This document shows positions 37,804 through 49,933 of a stretch of DNA of 64,000 bases, one piece after another. This DNA is from Anabas testudineus (Eukaryota; Chordata; Actinopteri; Anabantiformes; Anabantidae), in NCBI RefSeq assembly GCF_900324465.2, contig NC_046627.1, forward strand, positions 10,542,834 to 10,606,833. Reading direction: 5' to 3'. How positions within the stretch are numbered: position 1 is the first letter of the stretch; every line of letters begins with the position of its first letter. Below the pieces are notes generated by a model, which saw nothing but the letters and a program-made list of their open reading frames with translations, did no database searches and was not told the origin of the DNA. Both the position numbers and the translations under genes were made by a program.

Positions 37804-39330
37804 GCCGTCTTGCCACTGACTGTTTGAACATCAGACAACACCTGATATGGGGCCGAAATACAATGTAGGTCAGAGTATCTTCCTGTGTCATTTATTTTGG
37901 GGTTGAAGCAGAAGATTTAAATTGAGAGATGTAACTATTCGACACCTAACAATCGTATATGAAGTTTTACATTTTAAAGTTGGATTAATTAAGATTTCAT
38001 ACATTATCTGAACATTAAACAAAAATGCAAAATTATGTTGTTTTGCTTTCAAACAAGTAGGACAGTGTCACTTCTCTTTTCATCAATAGCATGCACACAT
38101 GTAAAAGGCAGGCCTGCACAGAAACACTGTTGTAGCTTCTTCCTAATCATAAAAATACAGCCTACAATACGAAAAAAAAAAAAAAAAAAAACATTCACAA
38201 AACCAGACTAGCTAAAGTAAAACCTAATGTTTTTCATTAGGAGCAGGAAAATGCAGATGACTTTATAAAGCACTAAAAAACTAGTGGAGTTTTCTGGACG
38301 TTGATACATAAACAGGTAAATAAATCCAATAAAACATAGTAATGTGTTCATCATTTTAGATTTTGTACATATATTGAAAATTCATACTATGGAGTATCTG
38401 ACAAGATGACACATGAATATTAATCCCAGCTTTAAACCTATTTGAAAATTCTATATTACAGATTAAACTCTGAGTTTGTTCTCTTTATTCTAACCTGTAA
38501 AATTCATAACAAAGTTGGTGTGAAACAATAGTGACCAGTTTTTGCAATGGCAAAAGTGACAGAGACAGTTTTTTAAAAAATTTTATTGACTTGAATTCCA
38601 CTTCACATTCATAACTCTTCGATTCTTTATTCCAAACATCAGCTATAATTTCGTAACTTTTATAGACTGTGTTACACATCATATACACACTGTACACAAC
38701 AAGAAGAACTGCACAGTTTATTTTATTATTCATTTAACCCTTTCTCTACTTCTACTTTTTTAACCCACAGTACCTGCTGCACTGGCATTAAACATAGTAT
38801 ATATAAAGATTTTGTTACTGTTGTTGTTCTGTGTAAAAACTACATATTTATCCTGCTAGGTTGAATCTGCTGCATGGATTCAGCTTTTTGAACTTACAAA
38901 CCTGTTATGGTCAACATAATAGTTAAACCACCAGACTCTGTGTCATGCTTTGGAATTGGCAGAGATGCTGATGCTATGCTCTGCATAGACTTGATGGTAA
39001 AACATAGACTTCTTATCTGTCTTATTTTAACTTTTGATTAAACTACCTTACATTATCATGAAGTATGTGTGATTGATTTTAAAGGCTTCCAAACAAGAGC
39101 TTTGTAAAGATGGAGCCACTGGTGACATCTTGTGTTCAATCATGTGTAGCACAAAGAGCTGCAGTATTACCTTTAGTTTTGCTCAGTGTCCATTCTGTCT
39201 GCTGCATTTAACACAATGAAGAAAACACAAGACACTATAAAGGTAATACAACTAGCAGAACAGAAATACTTTAAGTCCTGAACTGAATATAAAACAAGAC
39301 CTCAGCTATGTAAATATGAATTAAACCTTT
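37804..39330. other. Intergenic stretch right of FCRL-F
   Basis: A 20-base A run lies near 38172-38191. No exon or known repeat could be supported. Confidence 0.4.
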
Positions 39331-39334
39331 ATTA

Positions 39335-39405
39335 TGGTACACCCACTGGCCACTTTATTAGGAACACCTGTACAATCTAACAATCCCATACAATTCTGCC
39401 ATAAT
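39335..39405. mobile_element. Terminal fragment of a Tc1-like DNA transposon
   Basis: CACTGGCCACTTTATTAGGA followed by ACACCTGTAC matches the end sequence I know from a widespread fish and amphibian Tc1/mariner element (GGCCACTTTATTAGGTACACC). No transposase portion or opposite end is visible, so only a terminus remains. Confidence 0.5.
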
Positions 39406-40279
39406 TTCTTTCATAACTTCTTAGTTTTTATTGAATATATCAGAAAAAGTAAAACTTACAATGACTTTATAACGGAGGTCCATAAAGTCAAGTTAGAGTT
39501 AAAATATCAGATTAAACTCATACTGGTAATTAAACCCAGGTGTTAGAAGACGAGAACTCAATTCAAAAAACAAAGGTGAAAACCAGCAACACCAGGAAAT
39601 AAAAGTGTAGATGAACTCTGTTACTGGTGAGGACACCTGATGGTGAGGAACTGTCAGTCAACACAAGACACACCTGTCTCATATATCAAGTGAATTTAAT
39701 CTTGTTTAACTTGTACATTGTGGGTGAAAAAATCACAGCTCACAACTTTCTAAATAGTGGATATTAATCTATATTCAATAACATTTCTGAAAATAACACA
39801 TTTAGATACAATATTCTTGCAAATACATACCATACAGAACTACTACTGTATACTACAAAATTATGTCATACTACAGATTTTGTGAAATATATCTAAGCAT
39901 ACATTCAACATATTTTAGCAATTTTAACAGCGTAACCGAGTTGTCAACTTACTTAACTCAGTTACATGTAAGCTGTTTTTTAGGTTTCATTTTTTTGAGT
40001 GCTGTCCCTCCATGTCTTTTACTCTGTAGATGTCTCAGTTCTCAGTAACCTGTAACACACAAAGAAATTAGAAAAAATAAATACATGTAATTTTAAGAAC
40101 AGATACACCAATGAGAGTGTAGTATAATTCATCATATTACAGTTCACCTTCTCTGCATTTTTATATCTCAGATAGGTCTGTAGTAAATCATATGACTGTC
40201 CTTAGATGGAAGATACATACGTTTATCAGTGTTACTTTCATACCTCCTTAATAGCAGAATGCTCTTGATCCTGGTGGAT

Positions 40280-43200
40280 CTAGCTGTGCTGAGTGAGATA
40301 CTCTAAAGCTGGAAAATCGTGTCACTGCTTTAAAAAAGAAAATGATCTCAGCCTGTTTCTAGACATGTTCAACATGAGTAGTCAGCTCAGATCTATATCA
40401 CAAGCACAATAATCCCACATGGTTAGAGTCTCGACAGGTTTTCATGGTTTAATGTATTGTTAAGCCAAACACTTGTTTTCTGAGTATTCTGCGGTGCTAT
40501 GTCAGGTTTATTTTTTGCATTAAGAGGTTTCATCATGTGACTGGCAACAGTTGCTGATTGGGTTCTTAATTGAGAATGTCATGTTCTCTTAAAAGACGTG
40601 ACATCAAGCAGACAGTCAGCTGAAACCCATGTTTATAAGCGTCTGGTGGCCTAGTTTTTGGAGTTTGCTTGACACTATTGGTTTTATGGGACCCAGACTA
40701 GTCGAATAGCTGAAACTGATTCTAGATAGCTGGGCTCATACTTACTCTCAGATAGAGCACATATATCTTAAAATATGAAAGTGACACTTGCTGCTAACTG
40801 TCAAGATTACTGTAACTGTGTTTCTATCTGCAGTGGTCGTGGGGCCTATCTTACCTTTTTCAGTGTGTGGCTTTGTGCTGTGGTTTGTCTCAAGGCAGAA
40901 GCTCAAATTATCACATGCGCCTGCAGTGTCTAAAACAAAATACCACGTATTTGTATCACTGACTGAGGTGATGTGAATTTATAACACAGCGGTTCTCAAA
41001 TGTTTCTGGTTCGACCCCTAAAGTGACTCGTATCTCTTGCCAGCTGTAGTTAGACCACTGAAGACTTTCTCAGCAACTGGCCTCAAACTGCATCACGTTA
41101 CCTTTCTGTTTCTTGCCTTTTTTGGAAGGATTGTACATGTCTTTGTTCTTTTGCTCACTCATCTCGACCTCTAGTAAGACTGAAACACAAAAGGAAATGC
41201 TTTTTATTTTTTTGGTCTTTATTTCCACAGAATAATGAAGAATTAAGTTATTAATTTATGTTTGTATTGGATATGTATTGTATACTATGTGAATATACAC
41301 AGTATTGTTATGATAAAACAAAACGGTGTGTACCTAGCTGTTTCTTCCAGTAAAGTAATCCAATCACCAGCAGCTGCAGAATCAATACAACAGCGATAGC
41401 GATCCAAAACAGGAGATACATATAGTTGAGAAAAGGAATCCTTTGTGGTGCTGGAAGGGTGAAAAAACATTTAGCTTAAACAGAAAAATAAATAAATAAA
41501 ATAAATACAGGACTCAGTAAAAGAGTTTAGTAAACCAACAGAGCAAACTGACAATGTTTGGGTATCAGCAACAGAGAGAATTGAAGAGGAATTTGAAGAC
41601 ATCAACAAGGCCTATTATTCTCATTGCGAGCCTGTTTCTAGATTTAATTGCATTAATAACGTATTTCTTATAAACTTTAGCTTTAGCTTACCTCTTCTGT
41701 CTTTTTCCGTTTTTGTCCCTGAGCCATGATGGTTTGGGGTCTGCTCTTAAATTTGAAATAAGGTTCTGTGAGTTCAGTGTTTTTACATGTTTTCCAGATT
41801 TTTTAATCACTGACTCACAAATGTTAAAAGTATTTACTGTTTGTGAGATAATAGCAGCGAACACAACCAACAATAACAAAACCATTAAAAACCATGCTGC
41901 AAAGAGCTGCGGTGGCAACACAATGAAAAGCATTAGCATACTTTTTACTTTCTACACACTAAACAGTGTTTTTATATTTACTGTTAACATGTCTCACCTT
42001 TGACTAACAGTTGTTTCACTGCTGATTCTCCAGCTCCAGAGATGCACTTGTAAAGTCCTTCATCAGACTTAGAAACACTGTGGATGATCAGTTCTCCTGT
42101 AGAGCTGATGTCGATGTGGTTACCATCTTTATAGAAATCAGCTTGGAGGTAAAAGGGATTTCTTTGATTTCTGCAGCGCAAAGTCACAGTTTCTCCCTCA
42201 GTCACAGGAAGAGCAGGACTCTCCAGCTTCACATCACCTGAGCAATGGTATAAAAAAATCATTAAACATTATACATGTTCTGTTTACAGTTTCCTATCCT
42301 ATGCATTGAAATTGAAAATTCCGGTCGACCACACAACATTGTCTTTAGGTTTGACTTAAGCATGTCTTCTCCTCTACAGTATTTACCTGTCACAGTCAAA
42401 GGGCTTGCTGGTGATTCTCCAGCACCAAAACGACATTTGTAGAGGCCCTCATGAGACTTGGAAACATTGTGGATGACCATGTTTCCTGTGAAACCTTTCT
42501 TAATGAGGATGCCATTTTTATAGAAATCAGCTGTGGGGGTGGAGGAAGTCTCTTTGTTTATACAGCGCAAAGTCACATTATCTCCCTCCATCACAGGAAG
42601 TACAGGACTCTCCAGGATCACTGGACCATCTTATGAAAGAAGAATTACAGAGAACATAAATAGAACTACTGTAATAAATTGTAATTGTAGTGAGATTGTA
42701 CACACACATACACTAAACATACCAGTGACAATGATGTTGACAATGTTGCTTCTTCCTCCATCTCCACTTTCACACCAGTATTCACCACTGTCTCCTACAA
42801 AGATATAGTCAATGGTGCAGTTGGCTCTTGATGTATCTATGTAATTTGGACAATTTGGAACAATGTTCTTGATGGTCCTCACTTTGAGTCCAGCAGAGAC
42901 ATTAAATCCCTCACAAATAAATGTCAACTCTTTATATTCAAAGAGCTGCAGACTGTTTGGAATGATGCGAAAACCTGTGCCTGAAACAAAAAAAGGGACA
43001 GAGAAATAACATAAAAACCTCAGTTCTGGAAAGAAACAAGCTTCATTCTACATCAAAAATAAGAACATAACTTTTCTTTACAGTGGAAAGTAGTGCAAGA
43101 TTGCTCACCATTCACTGAATAATTAAAAGAATGAAACTATTCATGTATGTATGTAAATAAATGTGTTCAAATAAAAAGTAAAAGAACTTGACTTGAAGTA

Positions 43201-43810
43201 TAATAATGGGTTTTGTCACAGCACACACCCGCCTAAAAGACTTTTTCCTAACTAACAATCTGGCACAACATACGTCATGGAGTGAAAATATAGACAACAA
43301 TGTGAGACACATTACGAAAGACAATCATGAACACAAGCTGACACAGAAACATGAAATGAACCAGCAAAAGAGAAAACAAGCAGTTAGGGAGAAAGAGGGA
43401 AACCTCTATATCCTAAAGCAGCCGCATACTAGTACTAGTTGGTGTTACTTACCAGACGTCCGAGAACAATGTTGCATCACCAAAGCAGTCAGCACTAGAG
43501 ACACAAAGGAGAGCTGTGTGAGTAAATGTTCACATCACAAGTTCAATATCATAGACTAACTTGACATATATGTTTATTGTATCTCATGATTTTGATGTAA
43601 AATATTAGACAGTGAGTCAGATGATTTTAGACTTTGCTGACAGATAAAAAGCAAATTTAACACATTTAATTTAATGAATACATGTTTAAAATGTTGGAGC
43701 TTACAGAGACACATCTAAAAAAGTACAATTGTGTTCAGATTAGTGATCAGTTAAAGTTAAAAGAAGCTAATTAAGTACTCACACAGTCTGGTGAGAGCTG
43801 TAACCTCCAT
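40280..43810 (-). CDS. FCRL-G: three-Ig-domain Fc-receptor-like protein with multi-exon tail
   Basis: Coding order 43810-43783, 43494-43453, 42980-42723, 42629-42387, 42237-41998, 41450-41334, 41179-41102, 40929-40855 and a tentative last exon 40308-40280: 369 residues if correct. Starts MEVTALTRLLLTALVM. First domain 24-109 (NSLQLFEYKELTFICEG, DSGEYWCES), second 110-190 and third 191-270 (VTLRC ... YKC). Exon 41450-41334 holds a stalk and membrane segment (YLLFWIAIAVVLILQLLVIG). Two cytoplasmic exons follow (SEQKNKDMYNPSKKGKK and GACDNLSFCLETNHS); the second equals the 75-nt exon in FCRL-H and -J. The tentative end reads LEYLTQHS. Everything to 40855 is well supported, but the last exon is a guess from phase and acceptor. 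A second possible membrane exon lies at 41688-41896. Confidence 0.72.
41688..41896 (-). other. Alternative membrane/tail exon of FCRL-G
   Basis: After the third Ig exon there is a second good acceptor (CTCTTTGCAG) in matching phase. It opens a hydrophobic segment (AWFLMVLLLLVVFAAIIS), then a polar tail of about 50 residues ending GKRQKR and a stop at 41688-41690. It would replace the exon at 41450-41334, giving an isoform with a different membrane helix and tail. Confidence 0.45.
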
Positions 43811-45242
43811 GGTGATGGCAGCCTGACTGAGTGTGAGGCTGCACTAAAGCTAAATATGATGTAGGTAAGAACTTCCTCTTCCTGTCTCTTAGTCTGCTGC
43901 TCAAGTGGCTTCAGTTGCAGTCTTAAAAAAAAACAAAGTTTGGGGCCCATGTTATCTCTTTAACAGACTTTCCGTGCCAAGTATACAGTTCTGTAGTAAT
44001 GTAACAAAGTCTGTGTGACTGTGGCTTTGGTTTCAACACAAATACAAACTAGAGCATTAAATAAACTGATTAAATCTCTCACGCTGTGGCGCTGTAGTGC
44101 TGATATTATACACACTAAGCTCAAATTAGTTATTATCAGTAAGATAATAAGATCAGAAGATGCTGCTAGAGGCCAAAAACATATGGATTGCTGACTGGAT
44201 ATCAACAAGAATCTGCAGCCATACCAGTAGCTCTGATGCTGACTTTGACATGTTACTAAAATGTCAATTATCAAAATAAAAAATCACAAACAACTACGGC
44301 TCATGGCCAAAACACACAAGCTGAAATTCTGACTGGATGAAGGGGTCGTTGTGTTCATCCTGCTGGAAGCATTAATGTCAATAAAATTTAAGGACCATGT
44401 ATCAATATCTGCCAAGAGATTTTATTTAAGTCCATAAACATGAACCTTATGGTTTTATGGATGATCCATTTACTGTATGTCAGACGTTAATAAGAAGTCC
44501 TTCTCTGCCCCCTGCTGCTAAGCTATCACACTGTCTGGTTACAAAGCTGTAAAAACTGGGTTCATGGCTCAGGTCTCTCTGGCTTCAGGTGTGGCTGCTG
44601 CTGTATTTTATTACACTGTGGAATATTTCACTGGCTGCTGGGTTAAAGTTCAACCCTTTGTATTTCTGTAACACATTAACAGAGGTGTTAACTGAAAGCA
44701 GAATGAACTGAAAGGAAAATGGGATTTGAATCTGATTACACTACTGACACAAATACAGTATAGTTTTTAAACAGTCACTGGATTAAACACTAAAATTAGC
44801 AGGTAGAAATGTTTCTTTAAGTTGTGCAGTGATTGTTCGTTACTCTCTTGCCAATGTGTATTACTACTTTAACTGTAGTAGTGACAGTAGATAAGACACT
44901 GTGCTCAGACTTTGATTGTGTGGTGCTCACTGCCTAAAGAAACAGGTGAGAATTTCTTTTTTTTTTTTTTAATTAATGTTGTGATTCATTCTTATTTTCA
45001 GGGAAGTTATTTTATAACTAACATAGTAAAGGGGGAACAGTTTGACGCATTTGATTTTTTATGGTATTTACTCGTTCACATGGAAGACACTATTACATTA
45101 AATACCAATAGCAACAGTAGCTTGTTTTATATGTTTTACAGCAGGGTGATATGGCATCATTCTCACTTAAAATGTAAAACTATTTGCTTTTATGTGGTTT
45201 TGAATCTTTCAGTTCTGCACGCCGCCTCTTCAGACAAACAAG
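43811..45242. promoter_or_regulatory. Intergenic region between FCRL-G and BTNL-7 (head to head)
   Basis: About 1.4 kb between divergent start codons; the promoters of both genes are expected here. A splice acceptor-like TTCAG lies about 30 bases before the BTNL-7 ATG. No individual element is provable. Confidence 0.35.
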
Positions 45243-47850
45243 ATGTCCTGCAGATCTCAACGCGGTGGAGTCAGCATTTTCCTCCATGCTGTCGTCTTAG
45301 TTTTACTAACATGCTTCAACAGAGGTAATAAATCTGCAAACAAGATGATGAAAGGCTACAAAATGGTAAAGTGGTATGTTTTCTAGAATTTACACATAAC
45401 AAAAATTGACATTATGTGTGTGTATACAATATTACTTCAGTTAACATGTATTCGTTAATGTACATAATGCACCTACAAGACGCCCTTAGTTATTAGAACA
45501 CTGTTAAAAAGTGAATTGAACACTATATTATTTACTTTCTATTGCTATGTGCACTTTACTTATTTAACTAATTTATGGACTAAAGCAGAGCTGCTCTCAC
45601 TGCAGACATAAATTACAGGTCAACCACAGTGGGGGGAGCCAGTGTATCTCAGTGTCGTTAAGTTCATGGTTAAAAGTGTGAGGGAAAGAGTGAAAATATC
45701 AGATTATCCACCACATGATCATTCAACCATTCAACCACACATTAAAGGTCTACAGTGACTCAATCAGCTATTGGACCCTTCTTGCATCAAGGCTCAGGCT
45801 ACACAAATTAAAAAGAGTGGAAGTGAATAAATATAAATATTCACTTAACCACATAACACTGATATTTTTCATTTACATTGGGACCTGGTAGAATAAGGTT
45901 TAACAGATGCACAAAAATGGAAGCAGGATTTACTGATCACATTTTACTGAAAATGCAGGAAAATAAGTGACGGCTTGTAAGAGCTTTGCCTTCGATAGTT
46001 AAAAAAAACAGCATAACTAATAAATAAATACAAAAACATGTCTTCATCAGGCCGTTCTCTGGTGACAGGTCAGTCTCAGCCGTTACGAGCGAAGATTGGT
46101 GATGACATCACTTTGCCATGCTACGTGAAACCTGCCAGAGATGCTGTGAATGAGATGCTGGAATGGTCAAGACACGACCTGAACCCCAGATTTGTCCATG
46201 TGAGACGGTCCGGTGAAGACTGGCTGGTTGTTCAAAACCTGGACTTCACGGGAAGAACGTCAGTGTCCATCGACGCGCTGAAACAGGGAGACATGTCATT
46301 GAAACTCTCCAAAGTGAAACTCTCTGATGAGGGAACGTACACATGTTTCATTCCAGCACTGAATACACAGTCTAGTGTCCAGCTTGTTGTTGGTAAGAGG
46401 AAATACATTATCAGACTCATGCAAATTTTTTATGCAGTACACCTGCACCTGAATGTAGAACAAGCCTGTGCTAATTGTTTTCAGATGCTGTCATCAATTT
46501 GACCAAAGTCAGCAGTGGAGTGCTACAGTGTCAGTCTAAAGGCTGGTATCCAGAGCCTTAGCTGTTGTGGCTGGACACTGAGGGAAAGATCCTCTCTGCT
46601 GGACCTACAGAGACAGTCAGAGGTCCTGATGACCTCTATACTGTCAGCAGCAGAGTGACTGTGGAGAAGAGACACAGCAACAACATCATCTGTAGAGTCC
46701 AACAGAGCAACAGCAACCAGATCAGAGAGACACAGATACATGTTCCAGGTATGATATGATTATTATTATTTTTAACCCATAATGTCTAAAGGTCCCGTTT
46801 CCTTTAATTTCATGTTGTGTGTTTCATTCATGTCAGATGACTTCTTCGTTAAAACATCTTGTTCATCTAAAACCATCATCGGTGTTGTTGTTGGCATCTC
46901 ATTGGCGCTTGTCATTGCTGTTGTTGGATGGAAATGGAAACAAAATAAAGCCAGTGAGTCTGATATTCATCTGTTTCTCTAGACAGTTTTCACTTATCAA
47001 TACAGCACTTGTGTAATTGCTGCTTCTGTTCTCAGGGAAAAAGAAGCACGGCGAGGATGCAGTAACGCAGGGAGGAGGAGAGAGTAAAAGCAGCACTAAG
47101 GATTCAGAACACGAGAGTTTGTTGGAAAAAAATGAAAGCAGAGATCAGCAGGTGGTAGAAATAGAGCAAGGAGATAGTCTGGAAAATAAAGAAACTGAAA
47201 AAAATGAAAAAACAGGACAATCATGTCAAAGAGAGGAGGACACCGAGCAAGAGCAGAATGGGACACAAAAAGAAAGTAACAATAGTTCTGTCCAGAGAAT
47301 CGGGGAGATGGAGGAACAAGGAGGTGTTAGAACCATGTCCCAGCCTATGTGTGATAAAAGTCATGATGAGAGAACAGAAGAAGAAACAATGGATGATACC
47401 AACAATACAGACAAAGACACGAAGACCAAATCAGTAGGTGAAGTAACAGGAGCAGAGGAGAGAGAAGAAGACAGAGAGCAGCCAAGAAATGGAAACAAGG
47501 AAACGAGGCAGATGGATAACGACAAATCGGATAACGGTGTGTCAGATGGAAAAAGCTCAATGACAGAACAGCAACAGGCAGCTAACGAAGGAGAAGAAAC
47601 AAATGGGCACAATCAGGCAGATGAAGAAGAGCAAACATCATCTTTAAGTATTGAAACAACAGCTGTGGAAACAATCGATGAAAAAGCACAACTAAATGAT
47701 CCCTCACCAAGAGAAGAGACAAATGACGTGCATTCAGACACAGAACCGACTGAGACTCCAGCTACAGACGGAGACACAGGGAAGAATGATGACAAAAATA
47801 CAACAGCTCACTCAGTGGATGATGAATTAAAGAATCCTCCAGAAAAATAA
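45243..47850 (+). pseudogene. BTNL-7: butyrophilin-like gene with long acidic tail and an in-frame stop in the C-set exon
   Basis: Exons 45243-45324 (signal peptide, SIFLHAVVLVLLTCF), 46069-46392 (V-set; an acceptor giving 46051 is also possible), 46485-46748 (C-set), 46837-46953 (membrane segment TIIGVVVGISLALVIAVVGW) and 47036-47850 (tail), all in phase, 533 codons. In the C-set exon the Glu codon of the WYPEPELLW motif is TAG (46559-46561, about codon 161), so normal translation stops after the V domain. The remaining domains are undamaged: the tail is 271 codons, open, and very rich in Glu, Lys, Asp, Asn and Thr. The C exon is 264 nt, so skipping it would keep frame and bypass the stop. 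Head to head with FCRL-G. Recent null allele, alternatively spliced gene, or young pseudogene. Confidence 0.7.
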
Positions 47851-48005
47851 ACATGAGGAAACAAGGTGAAAGGGAGAATAGAAGAAGAAGCAGATGATAC
47901 AACTGATAACACAGAATATCAGCATGTGATGTCAAGTAAAGGTTTTGTATGAGACACCGACAGGAAAGAGAGGAAGTAACTAATGTACATCAGTAAATAT
48001 GTTTA

Positions 48006-48011
48006 AATAAA
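48006..48011 (+). terminator. Poly(A) signal of BTNL-7
   Basis: AATAAA 156 bases after the BTNL-7 stop codon. Confidence 0.55.
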
Positions 48012-48493
48012 ACAGACCACTGTCTGACTGTTGACTGAATCAGACTGATTCTTTAATAGTGGACTTTGCTTGATTGGTTTGGATATCTGTTTTTTATCAT
48101 ATTTACTATTTTTCTGTCAGCCGCCATACTTGAATTTATCAGTCATATGTTCATGTAACATATTAGTTAAGTCATTAAAACAGTAAGCTCTTTAACTTTG
48201 TTGTTGTTTGTTGTGTGTTGTGTTTGAAAAAGAAAAAAAAAAAAAACAGAACAGAAACACTCGATTTTCTCAAATAAAAATGTTACTAGTTTATTCTGTT
48301 TCAAACTAAATAAGTAAAAGGTGATTGAAAAATAAAATGCAAAATGCAATAAGGTTTAATACAGATGAGAACAACATCACATACATGATTTCTAGAGCAA
48401 TGAAAAGTTTTATTTGTTAGAAATGTATTTATAAAAAGCAGAATGTGTAAAAGAAGTAAAAAAAAAAAACAGTATCAGCTCAAATTCAGTTTG

Positions 48494-48574
48494 TTACAGT
48501 TCAACAGTTTCCTGTCTTTTTAGGGCAATTAAACCCTCCCCCTTCTTTCTTCGGGTGTCTCTGGTCTTTATTTC
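48494..48574 (-). pseudogene. Likely former last exon of FCRL-H
   Basis: Acceptor TTGTCTTACAG followed by a 27-codon frame (EIKTRDTRRKKGEG ... TVEL, stop 48494-48496) in phase 0. Its start matches the last exon of FCRL-J (59005-58958) in phase, acceptor and basic composition. FCRL-H now stops one exon earlier, so this exon is probably out of use unless spliced around the stop. Confidence 0.4.
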
Positions 48575-48774
48575 CTGTAAGACAATATACAAAGGAGAAT
48601 ATATCTGATTAAATATTAAAACATAAGTAAAAAGTCAAGACTCACTTTATGTTTTCAGATTTTTTACACTATTACTGAGTCCAAATGTAGTAAACAGAAA
48701 AATGGCTTAAGTGTCTTTGCCTGTAATAATTCAATTTATTAAAAAAACATTTAGTATTAGGACGATGATGAAGA

Positions 48775-49755
48775 TTCTTTTCAGTGTTTATATTCGATAT
48801 TTTAGATTCTTAGTAGTCACCTCTTGCTTTGATGACAGTTTTGCACACTCGTGTTAATCTCTCAGTTTTCCAGCAATCTTTTCTAAAGCTGTTGACTACT
48901 TGTTGTCTGCTTTTCTGTCACACTCAAGTTCAGCTCATCCTAAACCCCATGACTTGGATTTAGATCAGGTGATGTACAGTAGAGGCCTGATTATCTGATG
49001 CAACAGTCCATGACCTTCCTTCCTCGACAAATAGCTCTCACATAACCTCGAAGTGTGTTTCGGGTCATTGTCCTGTACCACTAACAGTATCCCACAAACC
49101 AGATGGGATGGCATGTCCCTGCTGAATGCTGTGGTATCCATGATGGATACAGTGCCACCAGTGAAGAACTTCACCTTTAGAGTGGAACAACACATTGAGG
49201 AGCCGTGTCTAACAAACCAAAAATGTCAAATTTAGACTAAACAGACTAGTCTGACACACAGTCTCAGTGAATGTTAAACTATGTTTACAACTAAGCATTT
49301 ATGTGGGCTCTAATCTGCTGTAAATCAGTGGTTTCTGAGTCTTGTAGTTCTAGTAAACTCATTGTCTGCAGCAGAGGTAGCTTTGTGTCTTTATAGTGTT
49401 TCATGGTTTGGCGACTGCACTTGGAGATACATTAAAAGTACCTAAGATTTTTTTCCGGTTTACTGGCTGGCCTTCATTTCGAAAGTAATGATGGGCTGTC
49501 TTTTGTCTTTACTTAACGGCTGTTGCTTGCCATAATATGGATTTGTACAGTAATTGTAGTAGCACTAATAGGGCTCTAGACTCTGTACACACCCTTCCTC
49601 TGCACAAGACAACTGACAGTCTGAAGCACATTAAAATGTCACAAATTAACTCTAGTCTGGGAAATGAAAACCATTCCAGGTGAATCCCTCTTGAGGCTGA
49701 CAGAGAGAATGCAAACTGTCATTAAATGTAAATGTAGCTACTTTAAAATATTTTT
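48775..49755 (-). mobile_element. Degraded Tc1/mariner-like DNA transposon
   Basis: The minus strand carries scattered pieces of a fish Tc1-like transposase gene. The start region is ATGGCAAG at 49533-49526, followed by a piece that in full copies codes for SPSAVAKTIK-like text (49440-49340), and a distal part with AGGTTATGTGAGAGC and the CAGGACAATGACCC (DNDP) block near 49060-49080. The middle is deleted and the frames are broken. The 5' flank CCATTCCAGGTGAATCCCTCTTGAGGCTG (49670-49700) also fits the family. An old, immobile copy. Confidence 0.7.
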
Positions 49756-49933
49756 TTTATATATGTAGATATTTACATTATGTTTGTAGTCACAGAAGAG
49801 GGTGAGTATTTATACAATACTTTATACTCTTAAGAGGATCCTTAAGGATCATGTCACGTGATATGTACTCCATTTCTTGATACACTGTTACCTTCTACCT
49901 GGGAGTATAGGTGATTTCATAGTCGGGCAAATC

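Noticed and set aside
43206-43559. Plus-strand frame of 117 codons inside FCRL-G
   Set aside because: It overlaps the signal exon and introns of a well-supported minus-strand gene and resembles no protein family I know.
44912-45328. 138-codon frame running into BTNL-7 exon 1
   Set aside because: It covers the BTNL-7 start in a different frame, is low complexity at its beginning, and has no relative at the other BTNL genes.
3078-47850. B30.2/PRY-SPRY exon expected for butyrophilins
   Set aside because: No stretch after any BTNL membrane exon shows the usual B30.2 motifs. The tails end in their own stop codons.
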